Part shown: positions 35,350 through 46,275 of the stretch, one piece after another
Position numbering within the stretch: the stretch's first letter is position 1
Layout of the letters: every line of letters begins with the position of its first letter
Source: Brachypodium distachyon
Lineage: Eukaryota; Streptophyta; Magnoliopsida; Poales; Poaceae
Length of the DNA stretch: 64,000 nt
Assembly: GCF_000005505.3 (NCBI RefSeq)
Contig: NC_016131.3
Location: 25,969,001-26,033,000 of the forward strand
Direction: 5' to 3'
Position numbers and translations under genes: made by a program
The notes under the pieces: model-generated
What the model was told of the DNA's origin: nothing
Seen by the model: the letters and a program-made list of their open reading frames with translations, nothing else
The model's database searches: none

Positions 35350-35658
35350 GGAGTCCTCTCCATCAAGTGCGATCTCAAGGACGCGGCTTGGTGTGTTGGC
35401 GGGGTCGGCTGGGCCGCCGCCGTAGCCGATTCCGGTGACGAAGGCGTCGCCGGAAGCGAAGGCTCGTTGCCGGGCGACTGCCCCGCAGCGAAGAATGCTC
35501 GTGTTACCCCGCAGCAGATTGCCGGGGGAAGCACAAGCTCGAGCTCGCGCCCTGGCAAGGGCCAGCTCAAGGAGGAGGCCGCCAAGGTGAATAAGGTGCC
35601 CCTCCAGGCCGACAACGAGGAGCGCACCGTCACCATCGGTGCGAACCTCGATGCCAAA

Positions 35659-38600
35659 TAGGAAAGCGCCCTCATCACTTTCCTCCGGGAGAACGCCGAC
35701 GTGTTCGCTTGGGAACCTTCGGATCTTCCCGGAGTCCCTAGAGAGGTGATCGAGCATCGACTTACGGTGCGTCTAGACGCCCGCCCCGTCAAGCAGAAGA
35801 TCCGCCGGCAAGCACAGGAGCGCAAAGACTTCATCAAGCAAGAAGTGGACAAGCTGAAGGCTGCGGGGGCTATCAGGGAAGTACTGTACCCCACTTGGTT
35901 AGCAAATCCAGTTGTAGTGTCCAAGGGGGAGAATAAATTACGCATGTGTGTGGATTTTACCGATCTTAATCATGCATGTCCAAAAGACCCTTTCCTTGTA
36001 CCTCGCATTGATCAAATAGTAGATTCCACTGCCGGTTGCGATTTGTTGTGCTTTTTGGATGCTTTTTCCGGCTACCATCAGATCAAGATGGCAGTCGAGG
36101 ACGAGGAAAAAACGACGTTCATCACCCTGGTTGGCTGCTACTGCTACACGTGCATGCCTTTCGGGTTGAAGAACGCGGGCTCAACATTCCAGCATGCATT
36201 GCACGAATGTTTGGGACCCCAGCTAGGCCAAAACGTTGAGGCCTACATGGATGATATCATCATCAAGTCAAAGCGCGGGGACTCGCTTATTGATTTCTTG
36301 CGGGAGACGTTTGATAATCTCCGCAGGATTAAGCTCAAGTTGAACCCTCAGAAATGCATTTTTGGTGGAGACTCAGGGCAATTTCTGGGCTTCTTGGTTT
36401 CACACAGGGGGATTCATGCCAACCCAAAGAAGATAGAAGCTATCGAGAAGATGGAGGCTCCTCGTAGGGTGAAGGACGTCCAACGCCTCAACGGCTGTGT
36501 AGCCACGCTGGGGCGTTTCATTTCAAGGCTGGGTGAACACGCCTTGCCTTTCTTCAAGGTAATGAAGAAGAAGGGCCCAATTGATTGGACCCCCGAGGCT
36601 GAGGCGGCGTTCCAGGACCTGAAGCGATACCTGAAGTCGCCGCCGATCCTCGTCGCCCGCAAGCCGGGCAAGCCGCCGCTGCTCTTCCTAGTGGCGACTG
36701 ACCAAGTGGTAAGCTCGGTGCTTGTTGCCGAGAGAGAAGAAGATCTCTCGGGGGCTGAGCTTACGGGGCCGGGGGCTGAGTCAGCCCCGGCAACCGCCTG
36801 GGGCCCGGGAACCGCCCTCGAGCCGGCGGCGTTGACATCACGCAAGCGGCTCATGGAGCACCCTGTGTACTTCGTCAGCACGTTGCTGCGCGACGCCCGC
36901 GTGCGGTACCCGCAAGTACAGAAGCTCTTGTTGGGGATTTCGCTTGCATCACGCAAGCTGCGCCATTACTTCCAGGCGCACCGCATCACGGTGGTGTCCG
37001 GGTTCTGCCTCGAGCGGGCCCTCACCAACCGTGAAGCCACCGGGAGGCTGGCCGAGTGGAGGATGGAGTTGCCAGAGTTTGATCTGCACTTTACGAATAC
37101 CAAGAGTATCAAGAGTGCCGCTCTGGCAGATTTCGTTGCGGAGTGGACCTCGATGGGCATAGAAGAAGAAGAGCCGGAGACCAGCCTGCCCAACAAGTTG
37201 GACGAAGGCCACTGGATCATGTACTTCGACGGCGCGTTCAGCCTGCAGGGGGCTGGCGCCGGAGTCGTTATCGAGTCACCCACGGGCGACCAGTTGAAAT
37301 TCGCCATCCAACTTGACTTCCCCAACTCCACCAACAACACGGCTGAGTACGAGGGGTTGCTCGCCGGGTTGCGGGCGGCGATCGACCTCGAGATCAAGCG
37401 CCTGGTTGTTCGCGGGGATTCCCAACTTGTGATCAACCAGGTTAACAAGGACTACGACTGCCCGCAGATGGCAGCGTACGTGGATGAAGTCTGCAAGCTA
37501 GAACGCAAGTTCAAGGGTTTGCAATTTGAGCACGTCAAGCGCAAGGACAACTTCGCGGCTGATGAACTGTCCAAGTGGGCAGCAGAGCGCCGGAAAGTCC
37601 CGGCAGGAGTGTTCTGGCACAGGCAGACTGTGCCTTCAGTCACTCCCAAGCCGACTGCCGGGGAAGCCCCCCCGGCAACCGAAGGAAACCCCGCAACGGC
37701 GGGGGTCCATGCCGCCGATGTGGCGGCATGCATGAGCAGGGAAACCCCTCCTTGGGCGGTGGACATCGCCCGCTACCTCAAGGGGGAGGCCCTCCCTGAA
37801 GACAACGTTGCCGCGGAGCGCGTAGCCTGGCAAGCCAAGATGTACGCTCTGCTGGACGGAGATCTCTACCGGAGGCGTGCAAATGGAGTAAAGCTCCTCT
37901 GCGTGCCCCAAGACGAAGGGCGCGCACTTCTGGAAGACATACACCGAGGCACATGCTCGCACCATGTGGCCTCCCGGGCTCTGGCCGGCAAGGCTTTTCG
38001 GCATGGCTTCTACTGGCCTATAGCGCTAGCCGATGCCGAGCAACTAGTCAAGACGTGCGAGGCGTGCCAGTTCCATGCAAAGAAGAGTAATCAGCCGGCA
38101 CAAGCCCTGCAAGTCATTCCATCCTCCTGGCCGTTCGCGGTCTGGGGGCTGCACATCGTCAGCAAGTTGCTTAGAGCGGTTGGCGGCTACGAGTATTTAC
38201 TCGTGGCCATCGACAAGTTCTCCAAGTGGGTAGAAGTGTAACCAGTGCGGAAGGTGACCGCTCAGGCGGCCATCAAATTCTTCAAGAGCATTGTGTGCCG
38301 GTTTGGTGTGCCTAACGGCATCATCACCGATAATGGCACACAATTTACGAGCCCCGTGTTCCAAGCCTACTACGAGGACATGGGCACCAAGATCCATTTC
38401 GTCTCTGTTGCTCACCCGAGGAGCAACGGACAGGCGGAGCGAGCCAACGCAGAGGTGCTGCGGGGGCTCAAGACGAGAACCTTTGACAAGCTCAAAGGCC
38501 ACGGGAAGCACTTGGTCGAAGAACTCCAGCCCGTGTTGTGGTCGGTCAGGACCACACCTAGCCGGGCAACGGGTGAAACTCCTTTCGCCCTTGTCTACGG

Positions 38601-38988
38601 GGCAGAAGCGGTGCTGCCCCTCGAGCTCAAGCATGGATCCCCTCGAGTACGCACGTACGGCAAGCATAGCCAACACGAGCAGAGGGTTGACAATCTTAAC
38701 TTCATCGAAGAACTTCGATGCCGGGCTGCTGTACGAGCTACACGCTATCAGCAGGGGCTCCGCCGTTATCATGACAGACGGATCCGTACCCGGGAGCTCG
38801 AGGTCGGAGACCTTATCCTGCGCTGGATACAAGGAACGAAGGCCGGGAACAAGTTGGCTCCGAAATGGGAGGGGCCCTTCCGGGTAGTGCAGGTGACCAG
38901 GCCGGGGGCTGTCCGGCTGGAAACCGAAGAAGGCTTGCCGGTGCAAAACAGCTGGAATTTTGAGCACTTGCGCAAGTTCTACCCGTGA
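35659..38988 (+). pseudogene. Tat element pol: RT, RNase H, second RNase H, integrase
   Basis: A long frame from 35659 has RT motifs (LRMCVDFTDLNHACPKD, FLDAFSGYHQIKM, CMPFGLKNAG, EAYMDDIIIKS). A gypsy RNase H region and then a second, archaeal-type RNase H follow (MYFDGAFSLQGAGAGVVIES, NTAEYEGLLAGLRAA, RGDSQLVINQV). The integrase zinc domain (HHVASRALAG...CEACQFHAKK) comes next. A single TAA at 38239-38241 then interrupts the same frame, which resumes at once with the rest of the integrase (ITDNGTQF, HPRSNGQAERANAE). The first catalytic Asp of the integrase triad appears replaced by His (WGLHIVSKL). Pol is therefore inactive. Confidence 0.88.
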
Positions 38989-39690
38989 AGTGGCGGAGCC
39001 TGACCCACGGGTGATGCTGCTGCAGCATGCCTCTCGAACTAGTGTAGCCGGGCAACCCCCGATTATAATCCGCTAGTTTCTATGAATAAAGACAAGTGTT
39101 TTCCTCTAAATTTCAAGTTGATTTGTTTATTCCGTGTTTTTTCTTCTGTCTCCTGCTCTAGGTGCACAGAAGTCTCTTTCAATCCTTGTCTATGAGTAGG
39201 GGGCTGCCGGAACCTCGAAAACAAACATCCCGTTGCGGGATCACTCCGGCACGGGGTCGTGCCGTTGCCGGTTCCCCGCAACGCGCACCACGCAGCAGAT
39301 GCGTCTTGGGAGTAGGAGAGTGCTCACACCCAAGTTTGGTATCGACCCTTCTGTGCCTGGGGGCTGGGAGGCAGTCGGGCTATCTGTGATGTACCTTTTC
39401 TCATGCATTTCGAATTTTTTTTGCAGCATCTCGGGCTTGGTAAGGATCTGACGTGCAGGATAAAGTTAGGGGTCAGACACACGGTGATACTTGTGGAGTA
39501 CTCACGGGCCGTGTCGTCTAGCGGGCAGCCACTGGTGCATGGCGACCGCATCAAGGTTCTTACCGTAGGAGGGCGTTGCCACGTGTGCCGTGGAGGCTCG
39601 GCGCGCGCGGTGGCAGGATTCTTCGCCGTGCCTACAAAAGGGCATGGTGGCCACGGAACAACTCAGGGCAAAGCTAAGGAGATGGCTACA

Positions 39691-39908
39691 AAGGCGAGGG
39701 AGGCCACAGAGACACAATTGGGGTGCATGCCATCCGTGCTCAGTGCCGATGGGTGCACGGCCACCGTGGCCTTGCCGCATCCCTCCAGCAGGCGGTTCCA
39801 AGGCGAGGGTTGCCACAGAGACGTTGTGGGGGTGCATGCCATCAGTGCTCAGCGCCGTTAGGTGCACGGCCACAGCGTCCTTGCCGCGCCCCTCCAGCAG
39901 GCGTTTCA
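39691..39908. repeat. Tandem duplication, period 109 bp, in the Tat element spacer
   Basis: Two diverged copies start AAGGCGAGGG at 39691 and at 39800, sharing GGGTGCATGCCATC, GGTGCACGGCCAC and CCTCCAGCAGGCG. They lie between pol and the antisense frame. Confidence 0.8.
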
Positions 39909-40409
39909 AGTGCAGAACTGATACGTTCAACATGAGAACAGACAGCTAAGTGCATTATCCTAGGCGCCTAGCTTTCTAATACTCAATGCTGGCTCGTTGG
40001 TGTGGGTCGGGTCTGGCGTGTGGCTGGAGTGTTAGAAGGACGTTTGCGGGGGAGTGCGCTCCTCATGTGGCTTGCGGGTCCGTCCTGTAGGCGCGTGTTT
40101 GGGAGTAGCTAACTTGCAAGAGGAGTGGCTCGCCGCTACTACTTGGCCCCAGGTTGGCACCGCGGGTCCATCCCGGGTCCCTGGTCTGGTTAAGTGGGTA
40201 GCGTGCGAGTCCCCGGCAACACAAAGCGCGACACACGAGGGTTGGAGGATCCACCCCGCGAGTCAATTCCAGGAGTAAGTATCGAGTAGAACCAGAAAAC
40301 GAAATTTCTAGAAGTAGCAAATGATTACATGGACTAATAGAACCATAATTGTTCAACGGCGCCAAGCGCCACTTGCAGGAAGCAAAATGAAAACAAAGCT
40401 TGCAGGGGA

Positions 40410-43400
40410 CTAAGACGGCTGGTTGCCAGGGGCTTCCTTTGGGGGCTCCGGCTTCCTCTGCATCCACTCCACCACTTCTTCGACGAGCCTGCTTACCGCC
40501 CTAGTGTGGGAGGGGCCGTCTTCGCTGTCCGACCATGCGTCCAGCAGCGTCTCGATGGGGAAGTCGGGGTGGTGGTAGTGCACCCAGGGGAGGATCGTCT
40601 CGGCGATCTCCCTGGCGCACGACGCTATCTCCCCGTTGCAGAACTTGGAGATCCACACGTCTAGCGCCCCGAGCTTCCCCACCATGTCGGAGAAGAACGG
40701 AATTAGGGTGCTAACGTCCGTACCGTCCACCTTCGCGGCTTGCAGCTCGAACCTCGGCAGCAGCTCGCGTACGGCCTGGGCGATCTCATGCAGCCTCTCA
40801 GTCTCCCACCGCCGCTGCTCCGCCAACTTGTCGTGGTTGCCACGCGCCAACGCCACCGCATGCTTGGCCTTGCGAAGGAGATCTGTGATCCGCACGATCT
40901 ACTTGGCCTTGCCCACGTTGTCCTCGCCCATCTTGACGAGCTCACCCCGGGCGGTGGACAATTCGGACTCGAGATGGGCGCTCCTCTCCTTGGCGGAGTT
41001 GAGCTCCTTCTCCCGCCGTGCCAACGCCGTTGCCGCGTCCTCCGTGGCCTTGGCCTGCTCCTCCAGCTTCGTGCGCAGCGCCTGGAGCTGGGAGGAGTAG
41101 CTGCTGACCAGCTCGCTCTTCTCGTTCAGTTGCGAGCACCTCCTCGTGCCCCTTGTTGGCCTTCTCCCGCGCCGCGTCCAGCGAGTCTAGTACTTGCCGG
41201 TGCTCGGCGCGTTGGGCCTCCAGTTGCCGGTGGAGCTCTGCCTCGGGGACGACCGGCGTTGCGGCCTCGTCCCTGGCCTGCCGAGCCACGCGGGCCTCCT
41301 CCCTTAGCCGGGAGAGCTCCTGTCGCTCCCTTTCGACTTCCTGCCGCACTTCGCCCAGCTGACCCTTCGCGAGCTCGAGGTGCTCCCTCACCTTGTTGAA
41401 CGAGGTGACGAACGCCAATTGCTGCTCCTTGATGGCGTTGAGGAACTGGTGACCCTGATCGTAGATACTTGGGTCCCAGGTGATTGGGTCCCAAGTCGCC
41501 CCGGCAAGGATGCCGAGGTCCGGGATGGAAGTAGCGGCGGACGAGGACGAGACCTCTGCTGCCATGGTCTGGTCGGGGGGAGCATCGTCCCCTAGCAGGG
41601 GAGCCGCCTTCTTCTCCCCAACCACGTCTTCCTCCACACCCACGCCAGTGGGTTGCGGGTCTGGTGGCGGGGCCACGCCCCGGGCAGGAGTCGCCTCCTG
41701 CTGAGCGGCTGCGGGGTCCGCGCCTCTGGCCTGCGGGGCCGGGGATGCCCCGTCGAGCCCCACTCCAGTAGCGGCGGACCACCGTCGTATCTCGGGCGGC
41801 AGGGCTTGGCGCGGGAGCCACCTCCGGCTCGTCCCTCAGCTCTGCATCCTCGACGTCAGAGGTGAGGTCGATCACGGTGTCGTCCGCCCCCGTGGTGGGC
41901 GCACCGGGACCTGCGACAAGAGCAGAATGAGTATCCCAAGCTAAGATGGGGTACCCCACGACAAGCGCAAGGGAGTTCTGGGTGATTACCTTGCGGGGTC
42001 GTCGTGCTTGTGGGGGGAGGCTTGTCCCCCTCCGTCGCGGTTTCTCTTGCCGGACTGTCCCCAGCAGGCTGAGTCTCACCTGCAAGCCAAGATAAACACA
42101 CGGTTAAGGATCAGCATGCAAAAGGAGCGTGTACAATGGAATCAGGAGAGCGGACCGTACCTGCTGCAGGCTCCTCCTCCCCTGGGACCGGGTCGGCGGC
42201 GGGCGTAGTGGTGGCGTCGCTGACCCGCGTACTGGCATTGGCCCGGGTGCGCGGCACCTTGCTAGGTGCGGCGGGTGCAGTGTCGGTTCTCCCCCTCTTG
42301 CCAGCTCCGGCCGGAGCGCTGTCCCTGCAAGGTGTCAACGGAGAAACAAAGGAATCAAGGCAAGCACAAACTCGTAGATAGAAGGGGGAAGGAACCATCA
42401 GCTTACCTTGGGGGGTTGAGCCTGAGCGAGTAACCCGTGAAGATTCCCCGCTTTGGCGGGGCCGCGGACCCTCGTGGAGTTGCCGCTGCCCTAGTTGCCG
42501 CGGCAACCGCCGGGGCGCCCGCAGCCGTTGCAGAGGAAGTTGCGGCCGTCTGCGCCCTTGGTCACCGCACTAGCGGTATGTCGTCCTCGTCCTTCGCCTC
42601 CGCCTTGGGGAGGACTGTCCTGGCCCCGGCAACGCCGCCGGCCTCGTTGCCGGGCCCGCTGGAATCCGATCCCCCCTCGCTCTCCTCGGCCACTTGCTTC
42701 CCACGGGTTGCGGGTGGCGGAGGCTTCGGGGCTGGGACCGGGGGATCGGACATCAGCCCCCACTCGTTGCAGGGTGGGTAGCTGCCGATGATGTTGTGGA
42801 GGCCCGCGACGCCGGCGTGAAGGGATGGAGCCCCCGGGAGCAGCTCCGCGATTGGAACGTCCTCGCCGGTGATTCCCTTCACCCAAACCCGGATCACCTC
42901 CGGTGCCACACCCACGCTAACTAGCCTCGTGGAGTCGCCGGGCCCTGTGTACATCCACGCGGGGCGGGACCGCAGCTGCAGCGGCCCGATGCGCCGGCTG
43001 ATGTAGGTGCGCGCCACATCCAGATCGGTGAGCCCCGCTAGCCGCAGAGCCTTGATCTTCTTGATGATGGGACGGAGCTCCGCGTCCCGGCTGTAGCGGT
43101 CCTGCCAGCTGCCGCTACTCACCGGCAGCTCGGTGGGCGTGTGAATGAACTCGTCGGGCTCATCCACGCGAACCCAACACCAGCTCCCACGCCACTCCTT
43201 CTCGATCTTCTTCTCGCTCCGCACGATGAACTCCGACTTCATCTTGTCGCGGGCGCGGAACGAGACCCCTGACGACATCGCTCCTGACTGCTCGACGTGC
43301 GGGTAGAAGTAATGGCGGAACAATGCCACCGATGGCATCAGCCCGACAAACCCCTCACACAGAAATTGGAAGCGGCGAGAAGGAAGAGGGAAGTGGGGTG

Positions 43401-43754
43401 GAGCTGTGCGACCTTAAGCTGGTACGCCGTCATGAGAGCATGGACGAAGAGGGAGTACGGAGGTACGAACCCAGCAAGGATGAAGCGGCCGAACACCCGG
43501 AAGTCGTTGTCTTGGTGGTCGCCGCCGGCGGGGAAGATGAGCGTCTCGCCATACTCGTTGAACGAGGTGGCGACGGCGTGCCAGATCTTGTCGACCCCTT
43601 CACCGTTGTAGCCAGGCTTGAAGAAGGCCCGTGTGGCCCTCATCTCCCGGTTCCTCTGGTCCTTCTCCGACAAGGGCTTCTTGGAGGCTTTCTCGACCTT
43701 GTCGACCACAGAGCTTTTGGAACCCTTCCCTCTCTTGGGAGCCGTCGGCGCCAT
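40410..43754 (-). pseudogene. Antisense ORF (aORF) of the Tat element, gypsy-type 'Transposase_28'-like protein
   Basis: The frame opposes gag-pol and begins MAPTAPKRGKGSK at 43754. The first piece (43338-43754) includes NDFRVFGRFILAGFVPPYS. The second (42562-43349, another frame) includes MPSVALFRHYFYPHVE and WCWVRVDEPDEFIHTPTELP. The break fits an extra TG in a TGTGTG run near 43357-43362. Downstream are a Pro/Ala-rich linker, a coiled-coil rich in Glu, Arg and Ala (about 40942-41450) and a C-terminal helix-rich block (40410-40895) containing EIAETILPWVHYHHPD. Similar antisense products between pol and the 3' LTR are described for Tat elements and appear in Pfam as 'putative gypsy type transposon'. 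Their function is unknown. Several frame changes here may be introns or decay. Confidence 0.75.
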
Positions 43755-44161
43755 GAGGAATGTGGGCGGTGGTTAGCAGGATTCAGGGGCGCAAGGAGGA
43801 ATGGGGGCGAAGAAGAGGGACTGGAGGGCTAAGTGTTTGCTCCTCAGCGCAGCGGTGGGGTTTTATAGCACCCAAGCGCTGAGCAACGATCGCATCCGCA
43901 CCCTACGAGTGCGCTGGGGATAACTACGCTTAAAGAGGGGGGATGCGGGACATGGACTTAACCACCCGCGTTTAAGGGGAGGTTAAGGCGGAAATCTCGC
44001 CCACACCACTCTGCCCGTAACGGCGGAGTCCTTGGAGTAACGCATAAACGGGAACCTGAAACGATTCGGGACCCACGCGTCGGATAAGGGCGTAGCCCGG
44101 CAACCGACCAAAGGTGAGTTCGCCCGGGAGCAGGTGTTGCCGGCCCAAGCCCGGGGGCCAC

Positions 44162-44945
44162 TGTCGCACCAGTGGCACCCGGGGTACCACCGTTGCTTAA
44201 CGCGTGGGTCTCCTCGCTTGCCCCCAGCAAGGGCAGCACCCTGGGCAGCACCGCTCGAGCTGCCCGGGAAGGTCACTTGCCGGGAGAGCACTCCCTGGCG
44301 CAGGCACTTACCACAGGGTCGGTACCCAGCAGGCAAGGCATTGACTCCACGTGGCCGCCCGGCAGGCTCCCCGCGAGCAGAGTTGGTCAGGGCGTGGAGT
44401 ATGGCACAAGCAAGCATTAAATGCTCCGACAGAAGGGTGGTTCCCTGTCAAGTTAGCCCACAGTGAGTGGCTCTCAGTGAATCCAAGGCATGTACCGCCC
44501 CAGGTACAGTGCTTTGTGCCATGCATGTATGCCAGCGCAGCGAGGGGAAGCTGCCTAAGGTTTTTGCTCGACACTTGTCCCCCATGCACCAAGTCACCTG
44601 TGGTATCCCCTTGAGTATAAAAGGAGGACCAACGCTAACGGTCAAGGGGTTCGGTTCTTTTTAGTTTTAGCCCAGAAATAGGAAGTAGCCACATAGCAGA
44701 AAATGAGAGAGCGTCCGGAGACTCTCCCGGCAATCTGTAAAACATTTGTTCATTGGCTAATACAAACTCAGAAGCAGGACGTAGGGTTTTACACCTCAGG
44801 ATGGCCCGAACCTAGGTAAACAGACTTGTGCCTCTTTGCGCTTGACATTGGCCGTGCCGACGATCGCCGGAGCGATCCCCAACGCTCAACCGAAACTGAA
44901 TGTGAATGCCTAGCATCTCCGGTGTCTAAGCCCCGAGCTACGACA
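44162..44945 (+). repeat. 3' LTR of the Tat element
   Basis: 784 bp. It is closely similar to the 5' LTR, but lacks a segment of about 70-80 bp near the start that the 5' copy has (around 32135-32210). Confidence 0.9.
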
Positions 44946-44947
44946 AC

Positions 44948-45585
44948 ACATGATATTTGTCCTTGCCAATTTTCCCATTCACAGTAACCAATAATTCCTC
45001 CCAGCAATCCACCTCATGCATTGATTCATACGTCTGCAGCCACAATGCAGCATTGCCCCTGAAGTGCATAGTAGCAAAATTGGCCCAGGACTCATGAGGT
45101 ACATCATACATGGCAAAATACTTTTCGGCAACTGCCTTCCACCAACCAGGGTTATCACCGTCAAACTTGGGAAAACTGGACTTAGGTATGCGAGAGAAAT
45201 TGTTACCTCGAGCACTGCCATCAAACGAGTGCTGAGAATTCTCGCCCGATTCAAAGTGAACAGGCGACTGAGGAAACTGCCGCCGCCCTTTTCCAGGACC
45301 ATGAGCTTGAGCAGGTGCTCCTCCCAGCGGCATGGTCGTAGCAGTCGCAATAGGGCCAGGTCCGTCAGCATGTGGTGTCTTGTTCTCCGGATGCTGCTCG
45401 GCCTCCAGCGCCGCCACCCGTGCCCCGACTGCCGCGATCGAATCCTGCAACGACTTGAGAGATACATCAACCCCTGGCATCCATGTGCCCAATTTCTGAA
45501 GAGTATCGTTGACCGCCTTAATCGTCGTGTGGCTCTCAGCTGTTTGTTTCTTCAGATCCCGCAAATCCGAGTGAATCTGCTCCAT
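44948..45585 (-). pseudogene. Outer element: gag N-terminus
   Basis: The frame from the Met at about 45585 (MEQIHSDLRDLKKQ) runs through a predicted coiled-coil stretch (KAVNDTLQKLG...VAALEAEQ) to the gag core phrases FPKFDGDNPGWWKAVAEKYF and WANFATMHFRGNAALWLQ. It is cut at the inner element's target duplication and resumes at 32028. Confidence 0.85.
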
Positions 45586-45796
45586 CGCCACCAAATCTCC
45601 ACTCCGGAACTGCACAAGAGGGAAAGTGCCTACCGCCGCCACAACGATGCGCCTCCCGCAGTACACGAATCGAGCCGCCAAGCCGGAATTTCACCAATCA
45701 CAGAAGAGCTGTGACCAACCGCTCGCTCGCCGCCCAATTTGTACCCGAACAATCCCGTCGCCTACGCCGCCAATCCACCCGTATCAAGGGTGCACC

Positions 45797-45880
45797 CTCC
45801 GCCACCGCGAGTGGAGTACGCCGGTGGGATTTTACGAGCTCCGCCACCGCGAGTGGAGTACGCCGGTGGGATTTTACGAG
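45797..45880. repeat. 42-bp tandem duplication in the outer-element leader
   Basis: Two identical 42-bp units starting CTCCGCCACCGCGAGTGGAG sit at 45797-45838 and 45839-45880, between the primer-binding site and gag. Confidence 0.9.
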
Positions 45881-46005
45881 AGATCCCAACCACCGACGCT
45901 TCACACCCAATTCGCCACCAACGACCGTCAGAGAGAGACCGCCGTGACTACCCAATCCGAGAAAAGGTATAGGCAGAAAAAGTTTCAGAGATTAGAACCG
46001 AGACG

Positions 46006-46017
46006 GCTCTGATACCA
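46006..46017 (-). other. Primer-binding site of the outer chromovirus
   Basis: On the minus strand this reads TGGTATCAGAGC, complementary to the 3' end of plant initiator tRNA-Met, two bases from the 5' LTR. Confidence 0.95.
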
Positions 46018-46019
46018 TA

Positions 46020-46275
46020 TGTGACACTCGATTCGAGTACTTGGATAAGAAGAAGATGGGAAAAGGTGTTCAGCTTATGCGGGTACAATGATCAATGCCC
46101 TCGACAAACCGATAAGTAGTGTCGCCTTCCTTCGTGGCCGAAGTGGGCTGTCTTGGGCCTGGCCTTCTCCCTGGCGGCCCACTGAGCCCGCGCCGGCCTT
46201 CTGCTCCTCTTCTCTTCTCACTTCTGTGCCGCCCGAGTCTCTCTCCACTGTTCACCGTCTAGGAATGTCGTGACA
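46020..46275 (-). repeat. 5' LTR of the outer chromovirus
   Basis: 256 bp, bounded TG...CA and followed by the target duplication CAACC. It is about 84 bp shorter than the 3' LTR, mainly through a missing segment near its end. Confidence 0.92.

Larger units (their letters stand above)
32029..44945 (+). mobile_element. Ty3/gypsy Tat-lineage element, inner element of the nest
   Basis: The LTRs lie at 32029-32890 and 44162-44945 and share TGTCGCACCAGT...CTACGACA ends. The target repeat ACATG is at 32024-32028 and 44948-44952, with two extra bases (AC) before the right copy. Between them, on the plus strand, are gag remnants, protease, RT, RNase H, a second RNase H and integrase; on the minus strand is a reading frame between pol and the 3' LTR. 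The second RNase H plus the antisense frame mark the Tat lineage. It interrupts the gag of the outer chromovirus and is itself interrupted by a solo LTR. Multiple nonsense codons show it is inactive. Confidence 0.9.
27704..46275 (-). mobile_element. Ty3/gypsy chromovirus (Reina-like), outer element of the nest
   Basis: The element is inserted on the minus strand, with LTRs at 46020-46275 (5') and 27704-28043 (3'), both bounded TG...CA, and the target duplication CAACC at 27699-27703 and 46276-46280. Next to the 5' LTR is the primer-binding site TGGTATCAGAGC, the initiator-methionine tRNA type. A polypurine tract AGGAGGGGG abuts the 3' LTR. The coding order gag, protease, reverse transcriptase, RNase H, integrase, chromodomain defines a chromovirus. 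Without the nested element it is about 5.7 kb. It is dead: gag is interrupted by the inner element, and pol has frameshifts and a nonsense codon. Confidence 0.92.

Noticed and set aside
36414..38004. Long minus-strand frames within the Tat pol
   Set aside because: They are mirror frames of the RT/RNase H coding region. The plus-strand frame has all catalytic motifs.
40740..41399. Plus-strand 219-residue frame opposite the antisense ORF
   Set aside because: The minus strand has coherent coiled-coil protein character. The plus frame is Leu/Pro/Arg low-complexity shadow.
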